From positions 22,754,001 to 22,818,000 of the forward strand of contig CM070633.1 of assembly GCA_036346255.1 (NCBI GenBank): a stretch of 64,000 bases of DNA. Reading direction: 5' to 3'. Position 1 is the first letter of the stretch; each line of letters starts with the position of its first letter. The position numbers and the translations under genes were made by a program. Below the pieces are notes generated by a model. That model saw only the letters and a list, made by a program, of their open reading frames with translations. It did not search any database and had not been told where the DNA came from. Source of the DNA: Ampelocalamus luodianensis (Eukaryota > Streptophyta > Magnoliopsida > Poales > Poaceae). Positions 24,301 to 35,708 of the stretch are shown in pieces.

Positions 24301-25620
24301 AAATGCTATTATTATTCCATTATGTCCAACCCTTGTGTTTTACCAATTTGCAAATCAAAAACTGAAAACAAAAATTATATCTTGGCTTGGGCACAATGGT
24401 ATGTTGGCGTGATCTGTTGGGTGTGATTGGAATGGTGCCTAAGTCCCTAAGGACCGAGTTACTTGTGCCGTTGATCCAAGCAATTGTTGCGTGCTAACCA
24501 CACGAGGGGGATATGGAACCTCTCTTGACTAAGTACTTTGGGAGGTGTTAATTATGAGCTGGTTGGTGGGTGTGTTCCTGTGTGTGTGTGTTTGTGGTGT
24601 TGGAGGGGAGCATTAGCAGACCAGTTAGGCTGCCTAATGTGTCCTTCTCCCGTGGGTTGCGGCTCTTAATTAGCATCGTCCATGGGAAAGCGTCTTGTTA
24701 AACTTAGCCATGCCTGCATACCAAAGGAAGTGTGCTAACCGTGGCTGGTGGAAAGGCGGTCTATCGTGTGGGTACATTGGTACACCGCAGGTTAAAACTA
24801 TTCGAATAGCCTCGCCCTAGGTTATGGACACGCTTGGTTATTTCCAAGAACTAGACTACAACGCTTCAAAAACTTAAACTTGACATGGGTGGTATGAAGG
24901 GTACTTCATGCTATTGTTGTGGTGACTATGGGTTAGTCACTTCTAGGTTGGTGTTGTTCCCTATCTATTGTTATTATTGTCTCTCTTTATTTGAACAATA
25001 AAAGTTAATTGCAAACTTGCTTTGAATCTATTACCTTATTGCAAATGAAAACTTGCTTTATGTCAAAACAAGTTCGTGAGCCTCATCCACTTAAATAAAG
25101 CTTGCATGTAGTTAATTATAGTTCTGTTATCTCACACGTCGGTCTTGCGAGTACAAAAATAAGTTTTGTACTCATCGCTGCTTAATATTAATTGTTGCAG
25201 AGGAAGAAGGTGAGCCCCAAGGGCCTCACTTTTTGTGAGTCGTGTTCTTGCGCTGTTTGGGACGATTAGCTTGGCGGTCCGGTTGGTTGCCTTGTGGGTG
25301 AAAGGCACACCGATTGGCTTTTGTTTATAGCCATCTTATGGCCATTTTGCTTCCGCTGTGTATTTACTTATTTGTATGTCTTTTGGCCGGTCGGCCTCTC
25401 TTTTGTACTAACTCTCTTTATATTATCTATGTCTTTTATGTTATCGCTTTTGCTTCGGCTCTATGTGTATGAATGGAATTGATGCATAATTTTGTAACGC
25501 GGTGTGTATACTGCAATTCTGGGAAGTATACATATCTCGAGGCTTGGTCTATTTGATTTGTACTGTTAGGACCAAGTGGATGGTTAAACAGTACAAGCCG
25601 AATAAACCGGGGTCCTCACA
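21369..25620 (+). repeat. R2 3' LTR
   Basis: A 4,252-bp LTR matching 12060-16272 along its whole length. Differences are mostly one to three bases and cluster at CAG/CTG and CG positions, where this copy more often keeps the full motif. It carries the hairpin 24268-24290, the long stem at 24611-24639 (CATTAG with CTAATG) and the palindrome 24798-24809. Confidence 0.93.
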
Positions 25621-25625
25621 GATTA
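25621..25625. repeat. R2 target site duplication, right (GATTA)
   Basis: GATTA follows the last CA of R2 and equals 12055-12059. Confidence 0.92.
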
Positions 25626-27087
25626 TCACTTAATCCTAATCATTTGCTACAGTAAGTGTCCGTGTACGACAACGGAATCTCAGCCCCGCGCGCTTCACCG
25701 GCGGCTCGCCGGCGCTGGGCGCCACGGCGGCGTGAACCAAGGGTAGGTTTAGGTGCACAATAGTGTTGCGCTCCCAATGGGAGTAGTCTTGACGGCGGAG
25801 CCGGCCTGTACCGGCGGCTAGCCGGAGTTAAACGACGGCGATAATACGGCAAAAGTGTACACAGCAAAAGAGAGCTCCGCAGCGCAATCCAGCGGGTTCC
25901 TGAGGTCCTAAGGACTAAGAGTAAGCTACCTGAGCTAGGAGAGGGCCTGGGGAAGCTTGGGGATGCCGGAGCTGCGTCGGCGCCGGAGAAGAAGGTGGCG
26001 GCAAAACAACTTCACGAGGAGAGAAAGTCCTAAACAAAACCAAGACCAGTGAATGCTTGGAGTAGCTTCAAGAACTCGAGATCAAGCCATAAGAGCAAAG
26101 AATCGAAGAATGGCCTACCAATTTGAAGACCTACCCCAGCAGAGAGCACGAACTAGCCTCCCTCTCCTCGGTCAACAGAGGAGAAGTGAGGGAGAAGGAG
26201 GAGGCGCAAGGGGTGTTATGCCCCGGGGAATGACGGAGATGGAGGCGGCGTGAAGTGAAGAACGCTCCGGAGTGGTCGCATGCGGCGGTGGCTAACGGAG
26301 ATGACGACGCTTCAAAGGGCGGGAGCAGAAGGGCGCGGCGCGTGGAGCTTAGCTCTGCGAGAGGTTGACGAAAGCACCGACGATGGGTCCACCGTGCGGT
26401 GACACAAAGAACGCGGTGAGTGGATTGAGTTACGCCGTCCGTTGGATTTAGAAGGACGGTCCAGATTTAGCGATGGGTTTGTATCTGCGCGTTGATGCAA
26501 AAGATCCGGGCCGTTGGGCTAAGATCGGATGGCTGCATGTGAAGGTGCATTTAGGCGGTTGGGTTGAGTCGATTCACCGAAGTCGTATTTGAGCCCAAGG
26601 AACGAGAGCGCCTGTTTAGGTTTAGGTGTGACTGGAATTAAATCTTTGGTTTCCAGTTTGACCGAGGTCTTAAAAATAGAAATAAAATTTCTAAAATTGT
26701 GAAATAATTCACAGATGTTCCTGGGTATGTCTAGTGTTCATAAAAATTATTGAGCCCTACTGTTCATTACATATTTTGTATATTTTAAATTCAAACATAA
26801 TGTTGGTCTTTAGATTGTGTTTGAATTTTTATAAGGTTCAAACCAGTCCCAAAAATTTTGGACAAATTATATTTATTCATGAAAACTAATGTAGTATTTA
26901 ATTAAATTGGTTTTAGATGATGATCACAACTTTTTATCACTGATTCGAATTGAAATGTGAATTTTGATATGTATGTTCACCTCAATTTAGATTTTCCAAG
27001 TACAATATATTATGGAAATGTTTTGAAATCAATAATGCATGCTTATGAAATACATATTAATCCATTTTAATTGTTGGGGCTGTGACA
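25626..27087 (-). repeat. R1 5' LTR, second part
   Basis: Continuation of the LTR interrupted at 12059. It matches 1503-3238 but lacks 289 bp present there (1996-2284); the join is at about 26118-26119. It ends TGTGACA at 27087, the outer end of R1. It carries the reversed MSA-like motif at 26439-26448. Nothing gene-like is seen. Confidence 0.88.
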
Positions 27088-27660
27088 AATTAGACAGCAG
27101 CAGTAGCAGTGCATGGTTCGGACACGAGCAATAGTGCGTCTACAGTAGCCATGAACAATACCATAGCTACAGTGCCCATGAACCTCAGTTCGGCTACAGT
27201 TGCAGCGTAGTAGTAGCCGAGCAAATTACATCGCATGCTGATTTTGAAGCACCAAAAACAGTGGAGAAAGTTAAAGGAAAGATGTCTTTGCTGCCTGGGA
27301 CAAAGCCACAGCCCCGTTGGTGTTCTCTTGGTCTTGCTCATTCCCAAAAGAGAAGGTTGCAGCGGCTGTGCATGCAAGAACTTAGAGTGGCTAGAGCAGA
27401 GAAGTTGAGAGATGAAATGTTTAATGAAATAAAGCTTATGGTGCCTGTCTGAAAAGAGTGGAGGGTAAAATCAGTTGAGACACTAGTTCAGGTATCTAAT
27501 GATGATTTGCTGGATTATGAGGGATCTCCAATGATTAAAAATGATACCCTGCCCCATGAAGGTATGGATATTAATATAGTGTTTACATTGCCTTCAGAGT
27601 TTTGGTTTGTTAGTGAGGAGGTTGCCTAGTTATGCCTTGGCCCTAAAGAAGCTATTTTTG
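27088..27660 (+). pseudogene. R3 gag-protease linker region
   Basis: The first 150 bp have short GCTACAGT-containing repeats (near 27130-27205). A frame at 27261-27452 reads KPQPRWCSLGLAHSQKRRLQ and LRVARAEKLRDEMFNEI, a basic segment found before the protease in Tat elements, and ends at a stop. 27450-27660 continues with a weak frame. No gag capsid or zinc knuckle is seen, so this is a partial remnant. Confidence 0.5.
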
Positions 27661-27662
27661 AG

Positions 27663-28202
27663 AAGCCCGAGGAATCGAGCCGACATTTGAAACTATTATA
27701 TGTTAGGGGGCATATCAATGGTGGGCCGATTTCTAGGATGTTAGTTGATGGTGGGGCTGCCGTGAACTTGATGTCGTATTCAGTTTTTAAGAAATTGGGA
27801 CGAGAGGACAGCGAGCTTATAAAGACTAATTTGATGCTCAATGGTTTCACGGGTGAGTCTACAGAGGCCAAGGGTGTTATTTCTATGAAACTTACTATTG
27901 GGAGCAAGACTCTACCTATGGCCTTTTTCGTCGTCGATGTGCAAGGTAATTATAGTGCTTTATTGGGTCGTGATTGGATACATACAAATCGCTATGTGCC
28001 TTCTACCTTGCATCAGACTTTAATACAATGGATTGATAATGATATAGAAGTGGTTCAAGCAGACACATCAGCTTATGTTGCTTTGGCCGATGCTTCAGCT
28101 GATTGGCAGCACGGTAATGTGCAATGTTTGATAGGTCTAAACCTCTCTAGCTATGATTATCTTAGTGTCACTAAGGATGGTTTTGTACCTGTGTCTGTAT
28201 AG
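27663..28202 (+). CDS. pol: R3 aspartic protease region, open
   Basis: An open frame (Met at 27687) encodes a Tat-type retropepsin: LLYVRGHINGGPISRMLVDG with the catalytic Asp at 27747 (DGGA), LGREDSELIKTNLMLNGFTG and the second hydrophobic block SALLGRDWIH. It ends at TAG 28200-28202, where intact elements continue into reverse transcriptase. The active site is intact, unlike the chromovirus proteases here. Confidence 0.78.
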   Translation, partial: KPEESSRHLKLLYVRGHINGGPISRMLVDGGAAVNLMSYSVFKKLGREDSELIKTNLMLNGFTGESTEAKGVISMKLTIGSKTLPMAFFVVDVQGNYSALLGRDWIHTNRYVPSTLHQTLIQWIDNDIEVVQADTSAYVALADASADWQHGNVQCLIGLNLSSYDYLSVTKDGFVPVSV

Positions 28203-28648
28203 CTGGCCTCCGCAGCTCGGCTTAGTAATATGATGTTATAAATGAATAAACAAAGCAGTTTGGAATGGTCGCGACAGCGTACAGAGCAATATCGGTCAAA
28301 CAAGAACGATATTTGTGAAGCTATTGATGATTTTGATGAAGTGGAAAAGTTAGGACAAAGTTTCTCATCGGCTGACCCTTTAGAGGAAGTTGATATAGGT
28401 GATGGGATTATTCGTAGGCCGAAGTTTGTAAACAAAAATATGACTGCTGAATATAAGAGCAAAGTGATAAAATTGCTTATAGAGTATGTTGATTGCTTTG
28501 CTTGGGAATATCGTGAGATGCTGGGACTCAACTGAGATTTAGTTGAACATCAGTTGCCTATTAAGTCTGGTTTTAGGCCTTATAAACAGCCATCTAGAAT
28601 ATTTAATCCCGATATATATATGATCGGATCAAAGAAGAAATAGATCGA
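28203..28648 (+). pseudogene. pol: R3 protease-RT linker, interrupted by stops
   Basis: A frame at 28242-28535 encodes an acidic segment (AIDDFDEVEKLGQSFSSADP, YKSKVIKLLIEYVDCFAWEY). A stop follows, then the start of the reverse transcriptase homology (EHQLPIKSGFRPYKQPSRIF), then another stop and a frame change before 28649. This is the normal linker, broken by point mutations. Confidence 0.65.
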
Positions 28649-29394
28649 TTGTTGAAGGCTGATTTTATTAGGCCATGTAGGTATGCTGAATGGATTTCGA
28701 ACATTATCCCGGTTGAGAAGAAGAATACTGGTAAGTTGAGAGTATGCATTGATTTTAGAGATTTAAATAAAGCTACCCCTAAAGATGAATATCCTATGCC
28801 TATAGCCGACATGCTAATCAATGATGCTTCAGGACATAGAGTAATTAGTTTCTTAGATGGTAATGCTGGTTATAATCAAATCTTTATGGCTGAAGAGGAT
28901 ATGTCTAAAATATCCTTTCGATGTCCTGGTTTTGTTGGTTTATTTGAATGGGTTGTTATGACTTTTGGTTTAAAGAATGCCGGTGCTACTTATCAAAGGG
29001 CTATGAACTTAATTTTTCATGATCTACTTGGTGTTATCCTAGAGGTATACATTGATGATATAGTTGTTAAATCGGATGGTATGGATCATCACTTAGCCGA
29101 TTTATGTCTAGCCTTTGAACGAGTGCATCGATATGGTTTGAAGATGAACCCACTCAAATGTGCCTTTGGTGTGTCGGCTGGCAAGTTCTTAGGATTTATA
29201 ATACATGAAAGAGACATAGAAGTAGATCCTACCAAAATAGAGGCTATTAAGAAGGTGAAAGTGCCACAGTGTAAAAGGGATATGCAAAAGTTCCTAGGAA
29301 AAGTGAATTATTTGAGGAGGTTTATATCAAATTTGTTTGGAAAGGTTAGTGCATTCACTCCTATATTGCGGTTGAAGAAAGAGACCAAATTTAC
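28649..29394 (+). CDS. pol: R3 reverse transcriptase, long open frame
   Basis: An open frame from 28649 gives most of a Tat reverse transcriptase: KLRVCIDFRDLNKATPKDEY, the first catalytic Asp in FLDGNAGYNQ, MTFGLKNAGATYQRAM, the catalytic YIDD at 29048-29059 and the thumb CKRDMQKFLGKVNYLRRFIS. A frameshift near 29395 separates RNase H. The upstream fingers are cut by a stop at 28638-28640, so the enzyme is not intact. Confidence 0.82.
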
Positions 29395-29554
29395 TTGGGG
29401 GAAGATCAGCAACAAGCATTTGAGGAGATCAAAAAGTATTTATCTACACCTCCTGTGTTGAGGGCGCCCAAAGCCGGGACACCATTTCGGCTATACATTG
29501 CTGCAGAGGAAAATATCATTAGTGTTGTTTTGACACAAGTAATAGATGGCAAAG
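29395..29554 (+). pseudogene. pol: R3 RNase H start, truncated by R4
   Basis: Homology continues in a shifted frame with EEIKKYLSTPPVLRAPKAGT and FRLYIAAEENIISVVLTQV, then stops abruptly at 29554 where the R4 LTR begins with TGTTAGGACC. The remaining RNase H and the integrase should lie beyond R4, outside this window. Confidence 0.75.
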
Positions 29555-31380
29555 TGTTAGGACCTGGGAGTAACTCTCCCAAATCCTCTGTGCATTTCTG
29601 AACTAGTTCCATGATTAGTAGCTAGTTCACACAGTAAAAAAATATGGTAACAAATTCATATCATAACTTTATTAATAATCAACAGAGTTTATTACAAAAG
29701 AGGTTTACAAGCCAACAATAAAGAACACAAAGGAAGACGAAGAAGAAGTGGTAGAGTCCAGCAATCTGCCACAGGCAATCGACTTGGGTAGCGGCCTAGT
29801 CGTCGAGATCCACACTGGTAGCAAAGTCCTCCTCCTCTGAAATTTGTTCGCATAAAGCAAGTATGAGCACAACTACTATGCTCGCAAGTTACACCCGTCA
29901 AATAACAGAATGACATGCATACATGGATGTAACAAAGGATGGCTTATTGGTTGATTTGCATAAAACAACATTTTCTTTAAATACTTGTACTAAGTTCCAA
30001 AGCAGTTATTCTATAACTAAAATTCATTTTATAAATTCTTAATTTTATAGTAGGATAACCTCCATATGAAATCTGGTGATGGATACCCTCCTATCACAAG
30101 GCTACCTGCCCAAATTTCCCAATTGGATAGAAATCCAAAACTATTTGATAAAGTCTTTTGAAAACAAAATCAAAGTCTAACTTTAAGAGGCTTTGCTAGC
30201 ATGTCCATGACCGTGGACACGGCTATTCGAATAGTTTTACACTCTGCAGAGATTGTACAACTTTACCCACAAGACGCGACTTCTCTAGTTTGTTCAGCAT
30301 CCGTCGATACCACCACTCACTACCTTAGGTAAGCAGTCTAGAGCACATGACAAGGCCTTTACAAAGTTCTACCTTAAAGTATTTATGCCCGGTAAGGTTT
30401 CGCTTCAATTGGACTGACCGTCCTCCGGGAGCCCCCTCTTGCGCCAGGTGGGACTACTGTCTAACCGACACCCACACAAACAACGTGGCACAAATAATAA
30501 TGAGGTGTCACAAATTATTAAGCCAGGTCCCCTCCCCACACTCAGGACATGTGGTTGCACGGTGAGGCATAGCCCATTATAGGCATAGCAAAGGAACGCT
30601 CAGAGGCCGGTCCTCAATTGACTTGGGCGTCTTTCAAAACAAACCCTGGGTCTTAATCTTAACCAGAATTAAGCCTGTGCATAAACCTGCATCCACCAAT
30701 CATCTATTTCGCCCAAGTCCAAACCCATTTTTATTTTATTTTCCAAGTAAAAGCATTTTATAAACCTTCTATGGTAAAACAATACCATAGATCCAATTTA
30801 AATCAAATTTGAAAGATTTGGCTAAAAACTTTCCAAATACAAGATTTGATCTAAGCATTGGCTAAGCACATGATTAATTTTAGTATCATTTTATCTAATG
30901 GTGACAAGGTATTCATGTTCAACATTCAAATTAGCCATACAACGAAAATTGGAATAACTAGACAAGTAAAACAGGGAATTAAAATAATTGTATAAACATA
31001 TGCATGCAGTAATAATTTAAAATAGAATATAAATAATTTGAAATAATGGGATCAATATGATCAAGGGTATAACTTGCCTTGCTTGATTAATTGATGCTCT
31101 CAAACGATGTCGAAATCCAGTCGTCCGAAATCGTCGAAATTTATACGCGTAAACGATCCGAATTCAAATAATATTCAAATAAAATCCAAAAATTAGAAAA
31201 TAAATACTACTAGGAAGGTATCAACTTTATATGAAGTTAGGGAGTTGAATTGACGGAATCGGAGTTCGTATGAAGGAGAACAAATGTCCGGAAGGTTGAT
31301 TATCACATGAAAAGATGAAATTCCGAATTTCAGAATTTAAGAAATTATTTTTCTGAAGGAAATCCCTTTTATATGGTAGC
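29555..31380 (-). repeat. R4 LTR, first part (Tekay-like, minus strand)
   Basis: This starts TGTTAGGACC, the complement of the GGTCC..CA LTR ends seen elsewhere, and carries the conserved palindrome CTATTCGAATAG at 30223-30234 beside the complement of TATGGACACG. It is interrupted at 31380 by R5 and resumes at 44217. The left flank is CAAAG (29550-29554); its duplicate should lie outside the window. No coding frame is believable. Confidence 0.75.
31376..31380. repeat. R5 target site duplication, left (GTAGC)
   Basis: GTAGC precedes the TG of R5 and recurs at 44212-44216 after its CA end. Confidence 0.92.
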
Positions 31381-34300
31381 TGTAACAACCCCAAAATTAG
31401 GGTTTGTATTTCAAATGTATAAAAGAATGAAATTTTAAAAACTTTTGTTGTATCTCTTGGTCATGCTCTTGGTTTTCTACAAACTTGTGCACAATTTTAA
31501 ACTTTTGATGTTTGTATTAAAGTTTGTGTTGAGATTTCAAATTTTTAAACTTAAATTCCATTGCTATTTGAATTCCAGAAAAATATGTGAATGAAAGTTT
31601 CTAAAAATAATTTATTCAAATACTATATTATTTATATTGAATTTTAATTAGTTTTACCAAATTTTTAGAAGTGTTTTTGACTTCACTAAAATTCAAATGA
31701 AATCCCAAATGCAGATTTGAAAACAATTTAATTCTAACAAATTTTAATGTATAAAATGTTTAAAATTATTTTTCCTAAGTCCCTTGAGAACCTCAGAATG
31801 CCCACAAAAATTTTCAGAATTTTTAGAATTTTATTTCTATTTCAAACTGCTAAGTCAAACTAAATTGTTTCCGGTCAAAATTAAATCCAAAACCTAAACC
31901 CCGGTACTGTTCCTCCGACCTGAACTCGAGTCCGACCAGACCCCTTCGCCACCGGGTCTAGCCGAACCAGCTTCGCCCAAGCCACTTTCTCTTCTCTCTC
32001 TAACGGCCCGACCCCACTCGCCAGGTCTTCTCCTCCACCTCAACGCACACGCGGCTCCCGCCCGCGCGCCAGCTCGCCACCGCCTCGCCCGTTTGCGCGC
32101 CACGCCAACCGCTGGTCACCTCGCCGCCCATGCCGCCTCCACCTTGCTACCGCCGCCCTCTCCTTTAAAGCCACCGAGAGCCCCCACCTACCCCGGTTTT
32201 CTTTCCCCTCCTCTGTCATCTTCTCCACCGAGCTCCAAGAGCCCGTGAGCACACCGCGCCGTTTCCAAGTGTTCCGGCCACTCCGGCGATCCCCGGCCAC
32301 CGCCGACCGGGTCACGGCGTGTCCCTCGTCCTAAGGAACAAAACCCCTCAGTCAATTTGAAGAAACCTCCACCGAGGAGCTGCGCGCACGACTTCTTCCC
32401 CGACTCCGGTCTCCACCGCTTTCTCCGCCGTCGTGTCTTCTCCAGCGAGCCCGAGCCCGATTCTCTCCGCCGTGAGCATCCTTGTACCTCCCTCTATCTA
32501 ACCCCACCACTCACTTGCTCTCTCGTTCACTCCAGGTCGCCGCCATCGAGAACCACCTCGCGCCGCCGTAGGTTCGCCGTCGCCGGACCACTCCGGTCAC
32601 CCTCCGGCTTTTCGGACCACTCCATAATGCTCCTGGAACCCTAGGTATGCTCATGCTCTCGCTAGTTTTGCTCGCTTGCACCGACGCCGCCGCCTCTTTT
32701 CACTCCTCGGCCGCCGCTCTCTCGCCCGCGCCACCGTGCCTCTCCGACCACCTCGAGACCACCCCTAGCCTCCTTGAGTCTCCCTCAACCCATTTTCGAG
32801 ATCGCCCGCACCTCACCGCCACTCTAACCGCCGGCGATTTGCCGCCCCAAAATCCAGCCCGAGCTCCCTCTCTGTTCTTCGGCTGTGCCTTCCTCTGTCT
32901 CACTGAAAAGTGGGGCCCACTCCCTTAAGCCAAACCACTTGCAGCTAATCACTGTGATGAACCAGGTTAAATCACCCATTTTGTATTTAGCATTTGAATA
33001 AGTAAATTGGGAGGAAGGTTAGTTCAAAGCTTTGAAAGTTCATAGAACCTTTCTGTTGTAGGTGTTTGAATAGTAATCTAAAAATATAAGAGTTGTCAGA
33101 TGGTTAATAACTAGATTAATTCTAGTAGATACAATTTTTCTTAAGTTTAATTAGTGAACAATTATCTATCAATAGCAGCTTAACCTGAAAACAAAAATGA
33201 TTAGGTGAATTAGTGAGGGGTGTAGATGGCAACACAATATAGTCCCTTGATCAGTTGTGTGGGCATAGTACTGGTTGAAAGATCTGAGATAGCAGTGAGC
33301 TAGCAAACCTGTTGAATGATTGTAGAGGCACCCAATTTGCTTAACAAATGGACATTGGGGATTAGTAAGCAGTAGTTATCAAATGCTCATTCTCAGAATA
33401 GCTCATTCTTTTTGAATACTTGAACAGTGGGGAAACTAAGAACTTTCAGACTTGTCCTTGAGCCTTGGGGTTGGTTATTACAGTAGTTAAGAAATTTGTT
33501 GATTCAGTTAGCTAAGTTGGGTGATGAACTATTTAGATCACTCATTCTAATGTTTAGCATTTTGAAAATTTAATGAAGGAGAAGTAGAGTTGGCAAAGTT
33601 TGAATTTGAATTTGTAGGGTTTAGTTGATGGCATTTCTGTCTTAATAGGGTCCCTGGTCAATGCGGTTGAGCAATGAAAGAAGTTGCAAACTAGAAGTGT
33701 CAGTAAGGCCATTTTGATTAGAAAATCTGATTAACATACATACTTGGCTAAGTAGTTAGCCAGTTTTCCAATAGCATATTTGTAGGTCTAAATGAACTTA
33801 TAGCAGTAATAGTTGCATAGAATAGTTAGTTAATGAAAATGTGATAATATGTTGTAGCTAATAGATGTGCACATAATCACCATCAAAGTTTGTCGTAAGA
33901 ATAGAATATATAAGAATTGATTTTGACTGTATGATTATCGTGGAAAATAAATGAGTTTGGAAAGATCAATCACAAGAAATCAAAACTAATTTAAATGAAC
34001 TCTGAATCAATTAATTTGTGTTCCTAAATTCATAATCTATCGTCTGTGTTATTGATTTTTGGTTTCCTTTTTGCATTCTCGTGTTTATTATTGTTTTCGC
34101 TTTGGTAGTTTTATCGTTAGATGACGTCGATTACCAGAGTGATCCTCTGCAGCAAGTCGAATATCTCAAACAAAGCAAAGGCAAGCAGTTTGATCATATC
34201 CACTCAATCCCATTACTTTTAAAATTTAATACTTTGTTTTACTAAATGCGTATGCATGCTTTTGTGTCAATGATTAATTTTGTCGATTAGAGGTAGTTAA

Positions 34301-34451
34301 TCCCATTGCATTGTTGCCCTGAAATTGTTCACCCGCCACTACCTTAGGAATATTATTCTCTTTGGTGAATTAGAGCCCATGAATGATTTAGGCCTTTATT
34401 TGTATTTACGATATGATGCTTAGCCATGCTTAGATACCGGTAGAATTGGGC

Positions 34452-34474
34452 GGTTATCGACTTAGTCGATAACC
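34452..34474 (+). other. Conserved LTR hairpin (R5 copy), perfect 10-bp stem
   Basis: GGTTATCGAC, loop TTA, GTCGATAACC. Relative to R2 (14931-14953), stem base 2 and its partner both change (A-T to G-C), so pairing is kept. Confidence 0.65.
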
Positions 34475-34768
34475 TTGATCACACAAAATTATTATGACTT
34501 TACATTTTCAGCCTTTGTACTATGTTTATTTGTGAAAACTAAAAATGAAAACAAAATGATTTGGACTTGGGCACAACGGTATGTTGGTGTGCTTTTGGGT
34601 GTGTTCGAAAGGTGCCCAAGTCATTTAAGGACCGAGTTACTTTGCGCCACCAGATCGAGAATTTTGCGTGCTAACCACACTAGAGTATATGGGACCTCTC
34701 TTGACTTAGTACTTTGGCGTGTATTGGCTCCGGGTCGCAGGAGGTCGCAGGAGGGATGGTGTTGGGAG

Positions 34769-34867
34769 CATGGTAGTTGTCCGAAAAGCTTTATCCCTGA
34801 GTGGGTAGTTGTCTTTTCGGCTTTACCATGTCGGCAGATGGATTTCTATCCATACGAGCGGCTCGTA
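34769..34867 (+). other. Hairpin cluster in R5 LTR
   Basis: Three stems in a row: CATGGTA and CCGAAAAG pairing with CTTTTCGG and TACCATG (34769-34830); ATGGAT, loop TTCT, ATCCAT (34838-34853); TACGAGC with GCTCGTA (34853-34867). The same cluster, reversed, is in R8 at 47328-47425. Confidence 0.6.
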
Positions 34868-35703
34868 GTTAATACACAATATTGGAAAGCGCCTCGTAGG
34901 AGTTAACCGTGCAAAGATACCTTGGAAGTGTGCTTTGGCTTAAAGGCGGTCGAAGTGTGGGTACATTGGTACACCCCTGCAGGGTTAAAACTATTCGAAT
35001 AGCCTCGTCCTAGGTTATGGACACGCTCGGATACGCCCCCCAAGAACTAGACTACAACCTTTTAATTAAAACTTGATGGGTTGGTATGAACGGGTGTTCA
35101 TACTATTGTTGTGATGGCCATTGGGTTGGTCATCTCCAGGATGTCTTTATGTTACTACTTACTGTATCGCTGTTATTTCTGCAAATAAAATTTGAATTGT
35201 TAAAACTGCCTTCAAACTATTACATTATTGCAAAAGAAAACTGGCTTTTTTGCTAAAAGTAAGTCCAGAGCCCCTCCACTTAAATAAAGCTTGCATGTAG
35301 TTAAATTATAGTTCTGTTACCCTTACACGTTAGTCTTGCGAGTACAGAAACAATTTTTGTACTCAGATGCTTTGCTTAATGTTTTTGTTGCAGAGGAAGA
35401 AGGTGAGCCCCTAGGGCTTCCCTTTTGTGAAATGTGCTGCGGGTTGATGACTAGCTTGGCGGCCCGGTTGGTTGCCTTGTGGGTAAAGGCACACTAATCG
35501 GCTCTTTTATTTATCGCCATCTTATAGCTTTTGCTTCCGCTGTGTAGTTTGTTATTTTATCTTGTAAGTTCAATCTGTTGTATATTATGAAGTTTTGATA
35601 TTGTAACCTCTCGTGTATGGATTTGATGCATGATTTTGTAACGGGGTGTGTATACTGCATTTCTGGGAAGTATACATATCCTAAGGCTTGGTTTATTTGA
35701 ATT

Positions 35704-35708
35704 GTGAT
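35704..35708. repeat. R6 target site duplication, left (GTGAT)
   Basis: GTGAT precedes R6 and recurs at 44152-44156 directly after it. Confidence 0.92.

Larger units (their letters stand above)
12060..25620 (+). mobile_element. R2: complete Tekay-like Ty3/Gypsy element nested in the R1 LTR
   Basis: A full element of 13,561 bp: 5' LTR 12060-16272, primer site, leader, gag, protease, reverse transcriptase, RNase H, integrase, chromodomain, polypurine tract and 3' LTR 21369-25620. It begins TGTAACATCC, ends CTCACA and is flanked by a perfect 5-bp duplication GATTA. The host LTR resumes exactly after it. The perfect duplication and close LTR match imply a recent insertion. All coding domains are frame-broken as written. 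Confidence 0.95.
1..27087 (-). mobile_element. R1: Tekay-like Ty3/Gypsy retrotransposon, minus strand, left LTR cut by window edge
   Basis: A chromovirus read on the minus strand: 3' LTR (1-3238, truncated), polypurine tract, chromodomain, integrase, RNase H, reverse transcriptase, protease, gag, an extra coding region, primer site (9002-9012), then the 5' LTR (9017-12059 and 25626-27087). The two LTRs align from position 1 with about 10559. The 5' LTR is split by element R2. The internal part is about 5.8 kb and the complete LTR about 4.5 kb. The target duplication cannot be tested because the left end is outside; the right flank is AATTA (27088-27092). Domain order fits the Tekay/Del lineage; the lineage name is an inference from the integrase tail and chromodomain. 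Confidence 0.88.
27088..29554 (+). mobile_element. R3: Tat-type Ty3/Gypsy fragment, cut at both sides
   Basis: Part of a different Ty3/Gypsy lineage, oldest in the window by nesting. R1 bounds it on the left and R4 on the right; its LTRs and integrase are not visible. The protease has the DGGA form and the reverse transcriptase carries YIDDIVVKS, both typical of the Tat group. Its frames are far cleaner than those of the chromoviruses here, with few CTG/CAG lesions and a lower GC content. Confidence 0.85.
31381..35708 (+). repeat. R5 solo LTR, main part
   Basis: An AT-rich first 500 bp leads into a GC/CT-rich block (31900-32930) with a TATA-like TTTAAAG near 32163, then AT-rich sequence. Conserved elements are the perfect hairpin 34452-34474, the hairpin cluster 34769-34867 and the palindrome 34991-35002. 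The Pro/Ser/Arg-rich frames at 32357-32928 are composition artefacts. No gene. Confidence 0.88.
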
